From RGIG8597 sp045133795 (GTDB taxonomy: Bacteria; Spirochaetota; GWE2-31-10), in contig JBGUUT010000047.1 of NCBI GenBank assembly GCA_045133795.1, positions 1 through 15,008 of the forward strand: DNA of 15,008 nt, in the 5' to 3' direction. The notes under the pieces are model-generated. The model did not search any database. It saw only the letters and a list, made by a program, of their open reading frames with translations, and had not been told where the DNA came from. The first letter of the stretch is position 1, and the number at the start of each line of letters is the position of its first letter. Shown here piece after piece: positions 1 through 7,407 of this stretch. A program made the position numbers and the translations under genes.

Positions 1-99
1 TCCTGCAATTTGGATTCAAAAGCATTTTGTTGTTCCTGCAATTTGGATTCAAAAGCATTTTGTTGTTCCTGCAATTTGGATTGTAAGGAATTTGTTATG
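1..99. repeat. 33-bp tandem repeats encoding an 11-residue coiled-coil unit
   Basis: Positions 1-33 and 34-66 are identical 33-bp units. The unit at 67-99 matches for its first 16 bases and then diverges. Each unit encodes QQNAFESKLQE on the minus strand, so any change in copy number by whole units keeps the frame. The array is cut by the left edge, so the true number of copies is unknown. Identity at DNA level, including synonymous positions, suggests recent duplication. Confidence 0.92.
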
Positions 100-551
100 T
101 CTAAAAGTTGTCTTTTTAGTTCTTCTACTTGTTTAGCATTATTGCGTTTTAATATTTCTTCTTGTACAGTCAATTGAATTTCTGCCGTTTGTCGTCTGGT
201 ATTACGTATCTCATCTTGAAGAAATGTGGAAAAAGGTTTTATTCCTGCATTTCTGTTTTCTTTTTTTCCAAAACATTCATAATGCAAAAGCGGATTAAAA
301 TTAACATCCGGATAAGCATTTAAATATTCAGCAGTATTAAAATATTCGGAAGGGTTTACTCCTTCTTTCCAGCCGTACAGTAAATAATGCAAAGCAGAAT
401 CTCTTTTTGAATTAAAAACGTCCGGACGTAAGAAATAATAATATTTTTCATCAAAATAACGAGAATTACGCAAAACTCGCAATTCTTTTTTATAAATCAT
501 ATTTCCAAGCCAAGGAAATAACCAAAGTATTTTTTTTAATAATTCTTTCAT
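1..551 (-). CDS. Coiled-coil protein with glycosyltransferase-associated domain, partial at left edge
   Basis: The first 183 codons are visible; the rest lies beyond the left edge. I chose the ATG at 551 because AGGAGA at 561-566 sits 9 nt upstream; the in-frame ATG at 560 would abut that site. Residues 1-20 are hydrophobic and basic. Residues about 30-100 contain HYLLYGWKEGVNPSEYF, the sequence YLNAYPDV and NPLLHY. This is the short 'FD..YYL..PDV....PL.HYL..G..EGR.P' module often attached to bacterial glycosyltransferases and rhamnan-synthesis proteins. From about residue 110 the chain is charged, Gln/Glu-rich and probably a coiled coil. It ends in at least two identical copies of QQNAFESKLQE (residues 163-184). 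The gene lies downstream of wzt with its own likely promoter. A role in polymer assembly, or as a length-setting scaffold, is inferred from context; the missing C-terminus could hold a catalytic domain. Confidence 0.8.
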   Translation of the reverse strand, partial: MKELLKKILWLFPWLGNMIYKKELRVLRNSRYFDEKYYYFLRPDVFNSKRDSALHYLLYGWKEGVNPSEYFNTAEYLNAYPDVNFNPLLHYECFGKKENRNAGIKPFSTFLQDEIRNTRRQTAEIQLTVQEEILKRNNAKQVEELKRQLLDITNSLQSKLQEQQNAFESKLQEQQNAFESKLQ

Positions 552-593
552 TTTTTTCATTCTCCTGTTTTTTTTAATAAAATCAATAATTAC

Positions 594-624
594 ATTATAT
601 ATATAAAAAAAATATAAAAGTCAA
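594..624 (-). promoter_or_regulatory. Putative sigma-70 promoter of the partial coiled-coil gene
   Basis: Read on the minus strand, TTGACT (624-619) is followed after 19 bp by a perfect TATAAT (599-594), with an AT-only run in the spacer. Transcription would start near 587, about 35 nt before the ATG at 551. The spacer is longer than the optimal 17 bp. The site suggests this gene can be expressed apart from wzm-wzt. Confidence 0.5.
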
Positions 625-644
625 AAGTGCAGTAGTTAGTGAGA

Positions 645-1385
645 CTAAATTTTCTTATTCATAAAATCTAAATATTCTTTATGAACTTCTTTTGGTGAGC
701 CGTCCTTACAAATTTGCCCGTTATGAAGCCAAATTGATCTGTTACAAAAAGATTCTATTTGTCCTAAAGAATGAGAAACTAATACAATTGTAGTTCCCTT
801 TTCTTTTATTTCTTTGAGTTTTTTCAAGCATTTATCACGAAATTTAGCATCTCCGACTGCAAGGATTTCATCAATCAGCAAAATATCAGCATCAACGTTA
901 ATGGCTACGGCAAAAGCTAAACGCATATACATTCCGGAAGAATAAGTTCTTACCGGATTGCTTAGGAAATTACCTAATTCAGCAAAATTTATAATATCGT
1001 CAATTCTTTTATCTATTTCTTTTTTCTTAAGTCCTAAAATAGATGCATTGATATAAATATTTTCAAGTCCTGTCATGTCCGGATGAAAACCGGCTCCTAA
1101 TTCTAATAAACTTGAAACTCTTCCGTTCATTATAACCTGTCCGGAATCGGGATAAATTATACGAGTAAGCATTTTTAATGTGGTACTTTTTCCGCAACCG
1201 TTGTGACCTATCAGCCCAACGGCTTCCCCTTTTTTTATAGAAAAACTTACATTTTGTAAAACTTTTAATTCTTCATATCTGTTACGTTTCCAAAAAAGCA
1301 ATTTATCACGCAAGGAGTAGCCTTTGTCCGGATAAATTCTAAAGCATTTCGAAACGTTTTTTACTTCAATTGCATTTTCGTTCAT
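645..1385 (-). CDS. wzt: Polysaccharide ABC transporter ATP-binding protein Wzt
   Basis: This 246-residue protein is the ATPase of an ABC exporter that moves undecaprenyl-linked polysaccharide across the inner membrane. The Walker A motif GHNGCGKST is at residues 60-68, the ABC signature YSSGMYMRL at 148-156, Walker B DILLIDE at 167-173, and the switch His at 205. The sequence LLELGAGFHPDMTGLENI (residues 93-110) is typical of the Wzt/TagH/KpsT branch. It ends shortly after the nucleotide-binding domain and has no C-terminal carbohydrate-binding domain, unlike E. coli O8/O9a Wzt. It therefore resembles the short Wzt of galactan-type systems and teichoic acid exporters. Its start lies 2 bp after the wzm stop with GAGGAG upstream, so the two genes are probably translationally coupled. 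Confidence 0.93.
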   Translation of the reverse strand: MNENAIEVKNVSKCFRIYPDKGYSLRDKLLFWKRNRYEELKVLQNVSFSIKKGEAVGLIGHNGCGKSTTLKMLTRIIYPDSGQVIMNGRVSSLLELGAGFHPDMTGLENIYINASILGLKKKEIDKRIDDIINFAELGNFLSNPVRTYSSGMYMRLAFAVAINVDADILLIDEILAVGDAKFRDKCLKKLKEIKEKGTTIVLVSHSLGQIESFCNRSIWLHNGQICKDGSPKEVHKEYLDFMNKKI

Positions 1386-1387
1386 TA

Positions 1388-2167
1388 CTATAACTCCTCT
1401 GCAAAACGTCGATTTAAAATATTAAACAGTACAGAACCTATAGCGAGAACTGCGACTCCCAGAATAACGGCAAGAGCTAATGTCTCTAATGCCGGGATGC
1501 GTTTGTAATATAGAATATCGCGAAATGCTGTGATTATTGAAACCATAGGATTTAAATTGTAATACCCTCTGTAAGCTTCCGGAATAATATCCGGAGAATA
1601 AAAAAGCGGTGTTGCATACATCCAAAGCGTGGAAATTACTCCTAATATATAAGCTAAATCTCTAAAATAAACAGTCAAACAAGAAACAAACATTGCAATT
1701 CCCGTAACTAACAAATATTCAACAGCAAAAACAATGGGCAAAAATAATAATGCAACCGGATTAATTCCCCAACCTGTTACAATGATTACCAAGAAGATAA
1801 CTATAAAAACTAAAAGCATATTTACAAAACGGCTTGTGGAAAAAGAAATAGGTAATACCATTCTGGGGAAATATATTTTTTTTATCAATCCGCTTTGATT
1901 TACAACACAATTTGCACCTTCTGTAAATACAGCACTGAAATACATCCACGGAACTAATCCTATAAAAAGATACAAGTAATATCTGTCTATATTATTATGG
2001 AAAATAACGGAAAAAACTATTGTGTATACAATGAGTTGTAATAACGGATTCATGAAAGTCCACAGAAAACCCAGAAATGACGCTGCATATTTTCCTCGGA
2101 GTTCACGTTTTACAAGACTCTCTATCATTGAACGGTAATCCCAAAGTTCTTTTATTGTTTTAAACAT
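1388..2167 (-). CDS. wzm: Polysaccharide ABC transporter permease Wzm (ABC-2 family)
   Basis: This 259-residue integral membrane protein forms the export channel with Wzt. About six hydrophobic spans are visible, near residues 32-57, 64-82, 112-132, 137-165, 170-190 and 229-250. The amphipathic N-terminus with RELRGKY (21-27) followed by FLGFLW and NPLL is the family signature. IKKIYFPR (95-102) and the late loop YYNLNPM (202-208) are also typical of Wzm/TagG proteins. Length matches the family. AGGAC lies a few bases before the ATG, 34 bp after the glfT2-like stop codon. Substrate identity cannot be read from the permease; the neighbours suggest a galactose-containing chain. Confidence 0.93.
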   Translation of the reverse strand: MFKTIKELWDYRSMIESLVKRELRGKYAASFLGFLWTFMNPLLQLIVYTIVFSVIFHNNIDRYYLYLFIGLVPWMYFSAVFTEGANCVVNQSGLIKKIYFPRMVLPISFSTSRFVNMLLVFIVIFLVIIVTGWGINPVALLFLPIVFAVEYLLVTGIAMFVSCLTVYFRDLAYILGVISTLWMYATPLFYSPDIIPEAYRGYYNLNPMVSIITAFRDILYYKRIPALETLALAVILGVAVLAIGSVLFNILNRRFAEEL

Positions 2168-2201
2168 AAATTGTCCTATTGATTTTTATTAATAATTGAT
2201 G

Positions 2202-3920
2202 TCAATTTTTCTTTTGACAAAGCTTATCAAATGATTTTTTATAGCTCTTTTTTGCTTTTCGATATCTAAAAAGAATAACAAAATAAGTATATAAAGTCAA
2301 AAAGCCTACCTTACATAGAGATTTAAAGCTTTTTTTTACCGGCATTCCCTGTTTTGTTTGCGGGATATACCAAATTGCTTTTTTTACTCTGTACATTTCG
2401 TGTGCATCTGTCCCTATGTCCAGTACAATATTTTTGTTTGCCGGCAATAACCATCCGTTTAAAGTTAAAATAGATTTCCACTTATTATAAATCTTGGCAG
2501 TGTTTGTTTTTATATAAGTAAAATTGTCAGGTATATTTTCTAAGGTTACAGGAGAAAAATATTTTTTTATATATTTAAGCAAATTAACATGGTATTTTTC
2601 TGAATCAATATTTAGCAACCAATCTGCACCTTTGCAAAAATCCTTAACTGCTTTTAGGTAAAGATAAACTTCTATATATCTGTATGTAGCAGTACGCCAG
2701 AAAATCTCAGTAAAGAATCGTGGAGTAAATTTAAACGTTTGTTCATATAGAATGTTTACGATTAAATAATTTCTGGAATCATAATAAACTGTTATCGGTT
2801 GATATTTATTTTCAAAAGATTCATGCCATACACCTATTCCGTTAAAAAAAATAAACGGTAAATTTAAACGCAGTCCGCATTCTATATCATCCCCGTGTAT
2901 AAAAAAAGGCATTGGTAACCCTATTTTTTTAAGTGCTTGAATCGGCATACAACTATACCACCAACCGGCATAGTCAACTTGAGTATCTTCTTTATCATTG
3001 TCAGTAAGTGATTTAATTTTTAATAAGTCAAAGCTTGTGCGTTGTGGTGTGGGAATATTGTTCCATTGAGCTCCGAATTCATGTTGAACGTTAGGAGAAT
3101 CTGATTTTAACATTGCTCCGGGAATTATACTGTCAGCAAATTCATCTTTTATAAAAGATAGAAATTGTGCTGTTCGTTCAATAACTTGCGGAATTAGTTT
3201 TATATCATCATCCATAAAAATAGTATGAGTAATTTTCTTTTCATCCGAAAGTGCAAGAATTTCTTGCAATCCTCTCGTAAAACCACCGGAACCGCCGGTA
3301 TTAGCATTAGGAAATACGTGAATTTTGTCTGTAGTAATACTGTTGCCAAGAGTTTTTCCGTTGTCTGCAATAAAAACTTCTAATTTATTATAAAGGAATG
3401 AATCCGGATTATTTAGAATATCCTTTTCTAATTTTGTAATATTGTTTTTTAGATATTCTTCTCGGCGGTATGTACAAATATTTAGTGCTATGAAAATGTC
3501 GTTACCCGGCAAGGTATTTGTAATGTAGTTTGCTTTCTCAATAACCGCATTTTCATATGCCGTTAAAGCGAAGAAAATCATTCCGTTGTTAAATTGCCAA
3601 ATATTTGCAGGTAATTCAATGATGATATTTTCATTCAAATCTAAATCTTCAGAATAAACGATTTGCTCTGTTTCGTTGTCATTGTGAATTTTAAATATTT
3701 CAAGCTTTACTTTTCCCGTTCCGGCAAAATGAATGGATAAATTGTTTAAGTCTGTGTATTTAAACCATTTTCCGGCAGAAAAAATATTAAAAAACGTGTT
3801 TGTTTTTAAAATACCGTTTTTTTCAAGGAAAACTTCTTTATTTTCAATTTTACCGTTATCAATACGGAAATATAATTCCGTATCTCCGATATATGGAAAT
3901 ATTAATTCTTGTATAATCAT
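2202..3920 (-). CDS. GlfT2-like galactofuranosyltransferase (GT2 family)
   Basis: This enzyme probably transfers galactofuranose from UDP-Galf onto a growing lipid-linked chain on the cytoplasmic side. Residues 1 to about 135 form a beta-rich N-terminal domain like that of mycobacterial GlfT2. The GT-A domain follows, with ICTYRR near 148-153, NANTGGSGGFTRGL near 205-218, the metal-binding DDD at 237-239, GWWYSCMP near 319-326, HGDDIECGLR at 342-351 and WHESF at 365-369. In GlfT2 the equivalent Asp and His residues are catalytic or metal ligands. The C-terminal part is helical and basic. Length is 572 residues against about 637 for GlfT2. I chose the ATG at 3920 because AGAAGG lies 4 nt upstream (3925-3930). 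A TTG at 3941, with AAAGG upstream, would add seven residues. Galf specificity is family-based inference. Confidence 0.82.
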   Translation of the reverse strand: MIIQELIFPYIGDTELYFRIDNGKIENKEVFLEKNGILKTNTFFNIFSAGKWFKYTDLNNLSIHFAGTGKVKLEIFKIHNDNETEQIVYSEDLDLNENIIIELPANIWQFNNGMIFFALTAYENAVIEKANYITNTLPGNDIFIALNICTYRREEYLKNNITKLEKDILNNPDSFLYNKLEVFIADNGKTLGNSITTDKIHVFPNANTGGSGGFTRGLQEILALSDEKKITHTIFMDDDIKLIPQVIERTAQFLSFIKDEFADSIIPGAMLKSDSPNVQHEFGAQWNNIPTPQRTSFDLLKIKSLTDNDKEDTQVDYAGWWYSCMPIQALKKIGLPMPFFIHGDDIECGLRLNLPFIFFNGIGVWHESFENKYQPITVYYDSRNYLIVNILYEQTFKFTPRFFTEIFWRTATYRYIEVYLYLKAVKDFCKGADWLLNIDSEKYHVNLLKYIKKYFSPVTLENIPDNFTYIKTNTAKIYNKWKSILTLNGWLLPANKNIVLDIGTDAHEMYRVKKAIWYIPQTKQGMPVKKSFKSLCKVGFLTLYTYFVILFRYRKAKKSYKKSFDKLCQKKN

Positions 3921-3999
3921 TAAACCTTCTTTATTAATCAAAATAATTACCTTTCTCTACTATTTTTCACAATAAATAGCAATGGCATAACGAAATGAG

Positions 4000-4067
4000 C
4001 TGTCCCGAAAGTATTGTTTGTCATCCGATAAGTTAGGCTGATGTTATGATTTTTACTTTCGAGACAG
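4000..4067. repeat. 14-bp inverted repeat resembling insertion-sequence ends
   Basis: CTGTCCCGAAAGTA (4000-4013) is repeated in inverse orientation as TACTTTCGAGACAG (4054-4067), with one mismatch and a 40-nt centre. In minus-strand RNA the mismatch becomes a G-U pair, so the stem is complete. No T-run follows on either strand, which argues against a simple intrinsic terminator. The arm resembles the CTGTC(T/C)C-type ends of several transposon families, and the element may be a small remnant. No flanking target duplication is visible. It occupies the 162-bp gap between galE and the glfT2-like gene. Confidence 0.6.
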
Positions 4068-4082
4068 TATCAAATTTAAGGG

Positions 4083-5099
4083 CTATTCTTCATATCCGTT
4101 TGGATTTTTTGATTGCCAATTCCAAGTGTCAGCACACATGTCTTCCAGTGTTTTTACGGCATTCCATCCCAATTCTTTCTGTGCTTTTTCCGGATTTGCA
4201 TAACATTGTGCTATATCTCCGCTGCGTCTCGGTGCAATTATGTAATTAATTTCTTTACCACATGCTTTTGAAAAAGCATTAACCATGTCTAATACACTGT
4301 AACCTTTTCCGGTTCCTAAATTAAAAACAAAAAGTCCGTTGTGAGTTTTTAGATAATCAATCGCTTTTACATGACCGTTTGCCAAATCAACAACGTGAAT
4401 ATAATCACGAACACCGGTTCCGTCCGGAGTATCATAATCATTACCGAAAACGTTTAAACATTTGAGTTTTCCTACAGCTACTTGGGAAATATAAGGCATT
4501 AAATTATTCGGAATCCCTTTAGGGTCTTCCCCTATCATTGCACTTTTGTGAGCTCCTACAGGATTAAAGTAGCGTAGTATTACTACATTGAAATCAGGAT
4601 TAGCTTTTTGATAATCCGTTAGAATTCGTTCAATCATTAATTTTGTTTCACCATAAGGATTTGTCGTATTTCCTACTGGAAAATCTTCTGTAATAGGAAC
4701 AGTTTTAGGTGTACCGTAAACAGTTGCCGATGAACTGAAAACAAAGTTTTTTACATTGTGCTTTCTCATACAATCAATAAGAATTAATGTCCCGGTAATG
4801 TTGTTATGATAATATTCTAAAGGTTTTGCAACAGATTCACCTACAGCTTTTAGGCCGGCTAAATGAATTACTGCATCGATTTTTTCTTTTTCAAATACAT
4901 TGTTTACCGCTTCAGCATCAAGTAAATCAACTTTATAAAAAGCAGCTTTTTTTCCTGTGATTTTTTCAACACGATGTACTGATTTTTCAGATGAATTACT
5001 TAAATTATCAAGAATTACGGTATCGTATCCGGCTTGTGCGAGTTCTACACTGATGTGGCTTCCGATATATCCGGCTCCTCCGGTTAATAAAATTGTCAT
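4083..5099 (-). CDS. galE: UDP-glucose 4-epimerase GalE
   Basis: GalE interconverts UDP-glucose and UDP-galactose with bound NAD. The start at 5099 is set by AGGAGA at 5107-5112 and by the conserved N-terminus MTILLTGGAGYIGSH; an upstream in-frame ATG at 5141 lies inside the preceding gene. The product has 338 residues, the E. coli length, and aligns without visible gaps in the C-terminal part. The NAD-binding glycines are G7, G10 and G13. The catalytic set is S122-S124, Y149 and K153 (YGETK). The gatekeeper position, Tyr299 in E. coli, is Cys299 here (AQCYANP), as in human GALE, so UDP-GlcNAc/UDP-GalNAc epimerisation is also plausible. It follows the large glycosyltransferase gene by 17 bp and would supply galactose nucleotides to the locus. 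Confidence 0.96.
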   Translation of the reverse strand: MTILLTGGAGYIGSHISVELAQAGYDTVILDNLSNSSEKSVHRVEKITGKKAAFYKVDLLDAEAVNNVFEKEKIDAVIHLAGLKAVGESVAKPLEYYHNNITGTLILIDCMRKHNVKNFVFSSSATVYGTPKTVPITEDFPVGNTTNPYGETKLMIERILTDYQKANPDFNVVILRYFNPVGAHKSAMIGEDPKGIPNNLMPYISQVAVGKLKCLNVFGNDYDTPDGTGVRDYIHVVDLANGHVKAIDYLKTHNGLFVFNLGTGKGYSVLDMVNAFSKACGKEINYIIAPRRSGDIAQCYANPEKAQKELGWNAVKTLEDMCADTWNWQSKNPNGYEE

Positions 5100-5116
5100 A
5101 ATATTTTCTCCTGTGA

Positions 5117-7333
5117 TTAATTCTTTATATTTAAAATCCATGCATGACGGATTTTGAATTTTTGAGATTTACAATACAAAACAAATGCAGAAAATAATCG
5201 TTCCGCAAGAAAACCAAAAACTCTGGCTTGGTATGTGTCTGTCGGTAAAATTATTTTTTTTTCTACATTTTCAAGTACGGTAAATAACATTGATAGATAT
5301 TCATTTGTCAATGATTTTTGCATAACAAACAAATTTCCTATATATAAAGTATGTGAATTTAATACTTTTTTTAAGTAAGGCAAGAAAGCCGGAAACAACG
5401 TCTCTACACTTTCAATCATTGCCTGTAAATCTTTTTCTCTGTGACAATCGCAATAATTTTTATAAACACTGCATGGTAAAATTTCCGGATAAGGAATAAG
5501 CATATCAAAATTATACATTTCATTTTTTAAAAAAGCGGATATTTCTGCTAATGCAAATTCCGGATTTGCCCATTTTGTATTTTTTTTACCGGAAAATAAT
5601 TGTCCGTTGAAATTGGGGAATATTTTTCCCAAACGGCTATTTTGTGATAAAGAAAAAAACTTTCGGAATAAATTTAAAGGCTGATTAAACGGATATAAAT
5701 AACGGCGATAATGCATAAGCCCGACGTAATCGCAATTTTCAAAATTTCCGTTTTTCCACATTGCGTAAAGTGCGGTTAACTCGCAATAATTTTTATTTTT
5801 AGCGGAAATATTTTCGCCGCAGTTATCGAAATGTTTGCAATTTAGGCGTGTATTCGTAAGATTACAACCACATTGAACTGTTTCAAAAATTTCATTGTGT
5901 GGTGTAATATAATCTTTGTGCATTGCTATAAAGATTTTGCTTTTTTTTTCAAAATTACTGTTACAATCCGTTTTATCAAGAGGAAGATGTTTTGAATAAA
6001 AAGAATCGCCTTTTAGAAATAATTTTCGGTAACGGAAATGAAGACGCATAATTTCTGAGAAAAAACGAATTTTTTGTATTAACGAACGCTTTTTTCCTCT
6101 GCTTTTTGACTCATCATGAAAAAGTTTTGCGAAAGGTGTAAAAACACAATTAAATTTTGCCTTTTGCAATCTCAGACAAAAATCCACATCATTATAAGAG
6201 ACGGCAAATTTTTCATCCAATCCACCTAACTTTTTATAAACGGAAGTTTTTGTCATTAAACATGCACCGGTAACGGCACTGACATTTTGAACTGCATCGA
6301 GGCGATGTTCATAACCGATTTTAGTTTCTGATTCGTATTGAAATATATGTCCAGCGGTTCTGTTTTGCATTTTTAAAACGATTCCGGCGTGTTGAATCGT
6401 TTTATCCGGATAAGAAAGTAATGCTCCGACACATCCGACATTCGGGAATTGTAAGCACGACAATAATTCTTCCAGCCAGTTTTTCGAACGAACTTCAGTA
6501 TCGTTATTAAGTAGTAATAAGTATTCTCCTTTTGCATTTTTTGCAGCAAAATTATTTATGGCAGAATAATTAAATTTTCCTTTGTAATACAAAACTTTTA
6601 TCAAAGGATTGTTTTTGAGTTGTTCGTAATAATCAAAGATTTCTTTGCTCTTGCTGTTATTTTCAATAATAATGATTTCAAAGTTTCTATAAGTAGATTT
6701 ATTCAAAATAGAATTAACACAGCGTTGTAAATCATTAATATGGTCACAGTTTGGAATAAGAATACTGATAAGCGGATTTTTATCCGTAACAATTTGTGTG
6801 TGAAAAATATTCGAATCTGTTTTGTGTATTGTAAAGTTTTCTAATCCTATTCGCTTAAAGTGTTCTTGAAGAGCTTTTTTTTCAAGATTTTCATCAATGT
6901 TGTTTATATTTTCATTTGGAGCAAATAGAATTTTATTTGTATGAATAATTTTTTTTGCTTTTTCGGTCAGTCTTAAAATTAAATCATAAGTACAAGACGG
7001 TTGAATGTTTGTTAAACCGGCATTGATAAAAACTTCTCCGGTAAATGCTGTTATTCCGGAAATATAATTCCAACTGTTTATGGTATTTACAGACCAATTT
7101 GGTTTATAACTGCCAGCTTCATCACAATAAATAAAATCAGCTTTATGTTTTTTTAGTTCTTTGACAAGTATTTTCGGGGCATTATTTAGCATTATTCCTT
7201 TTTTTGTTTGGAGAACTATAATATCTTGAGGTTTGATATTTGTGACTTTCTCAATAGTATTATCAAAAAAGCTATATTTAATTTTGTACATTCTATTATC
7301 CCGGTACAATTGTGTACCAGTATAAATTAACAT
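5117..7333 (-). CDS. Bifunctional glycosyltransferase: GT2 domain plus C-terminal DUF4422
   Basis: This 738-residue protein is a cytoplasmic glycosyltransferase of surface polysaccharide synthesis. Residues about 65-107 (FIYCDE, YKPNW, NSWNYISG) resemble the second half of a GT2 domain in tandem O-antigen transferases, without a nucleotide-binding first half. A complete GT2 domain follows at about 188-405, with ISILIPNCDHINDLQRCV, the metal-binding LLLNNDTEV (273-281), VSAVTGACLM and NDVDFCLRL. Residues about 466-730 match DUF4422, a putative glycosyltransferase domain, with IFIAMHKDY, YCELTALYAMWKN, YVGLMHYRRYL and RVFGFLAERLF. Sugar specificity is unknown. The start is uncertain. The ATG at 7333 has no Shine-Dalgarno sequence, whereas an in-frame ATG at 7291 has GGGA seven bases upstream and would give 724 residues. 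It is the first gene of the minus-strand locus. Confidence 0.88.
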   Translation of the reverse strand: MLIYTGTQLYRDNRMYKIKYSFFDNTIEKVTNIKPQDIIVLQTKKGIMLNNAPKILVKELKKHKADFIYCDEAGSYKPNWSVNTINSWNYISGITAFTGEVFINAGLTNIQPSCTYDLILRLTEKAKKIIHTNKILFAPNENINNIDENLEKKALQEHFKRIGLENFTIHKTDSNIFHTQIVTDKNPLISILIPNCDHINDLQRCVNSILNKSTYRNFEIIIIENNSKSKEIFDYYEQLKNNPLIKVLYYKGKFNYSAINNFAAKNAKGEYLLLLNNDTEVRSKNWLEELLSCLQFPNVGCVGALLSYPDKTIQHAGIVLKMQNRTAGHIFQYESETKIGYEHRLDAVQNVSAVTGACLMTKTSVYKKLGGLDEKFAVSYNDVDFCLRLQKAKFNCVFTPFAKLFHDESKSRGKKRSLIQKIRFFSEIMRLHFRYRKLFLKGDSFYSKHLPLDKTDCNSNFEKKSKIFIAMHKDYITPHNEIFETVQCGCNLTNTRLNCKHFDNCGENISAKNKNYCELTALYAMWKNGNFENCDYVGLMHYRRYLYPFNQPLNLFRKFFSLSQNSRLGKIFPNFNGQLFSGKKNTKWANPEFALAEISAFLKNEMYNFDMLIPYPEILPCSVYKNYCDCHREKDLQAMIESVETLFPAFLPYLKKVLNSHTLYIGNLFVMQKSLTNEYLSMLFTVLENVEKKIILPTDTYQARVFGFLAERLFSAFVLYCKSQKFKIRHAWILNIKN
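7303..7318. other. Small dyad near the 5' end of the glycosyltransferase gene
   Basis: GGTACA and TGTACC form perfect 6-bp arms around a 4-nt centre. If translation starts at the ATG at 7291, the dyad lies just upstream of the gene and could be an operator or a leader hairpin. If it starts at 7333, the dyad is simply coding sequence. It is short enough to be chance. Confidence 0.25.
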
Positions 7334-7371
7334 AAATATTGTTTAGTAAAAAGATGTTTTTTTCTGTAACC

Positions 7372-7400
7372 TTTACATTCTGTGGGGGATTTTGTATATA
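7372..7400 (+). promoter_or_regulatory. Putative promoter of the EF-G2 gene, predicting a leaderless mRNA
   Basis: TTTACA (7372-7377) is separated by exactly 17 bp from TATATA (7395-7400). The expected start point, about seven bases after the -10 box, falls at 7407-7408, the A of the ATG start codon. No Shine-Dalgarno sequence lies at the normal distance; a G-run at 7384-7388 is inside the promoter spacer and too far upstream. Confidence 0.55.
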
Positions 7401-7407
7401 AAACGCT

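Noticed and set aside
1..99. CRISPR array
   Set aside because: The 33-bp units are contiguous without spacers and encode a continuous coiled coil.
636..649. Small hairpin TTAGT/ACTAA after wzt as a terminator
   Set aside because: Five base pairs with no T-run at the right place; too weak, and it abuts the promoter of the next gene.
1422..1949. Two short minus-strand frames inside wzm
   Set aside because: They are alternate frames of the conserved permease with no independent ribosome binding sites.
3960..3979. Palindrome CTATTT/AAATAG upstream of the glfT2-like gene
   Set aside because: Six AT-rich pairs in an AT-rich gap are expected by chance.
4046..4249. Plus-strand open frame of 67 codons over the end of galE
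   Set aside because: It lies mostly antisense to a well-conserved galE, lacks a ribosome binding site and resembles nothing known.
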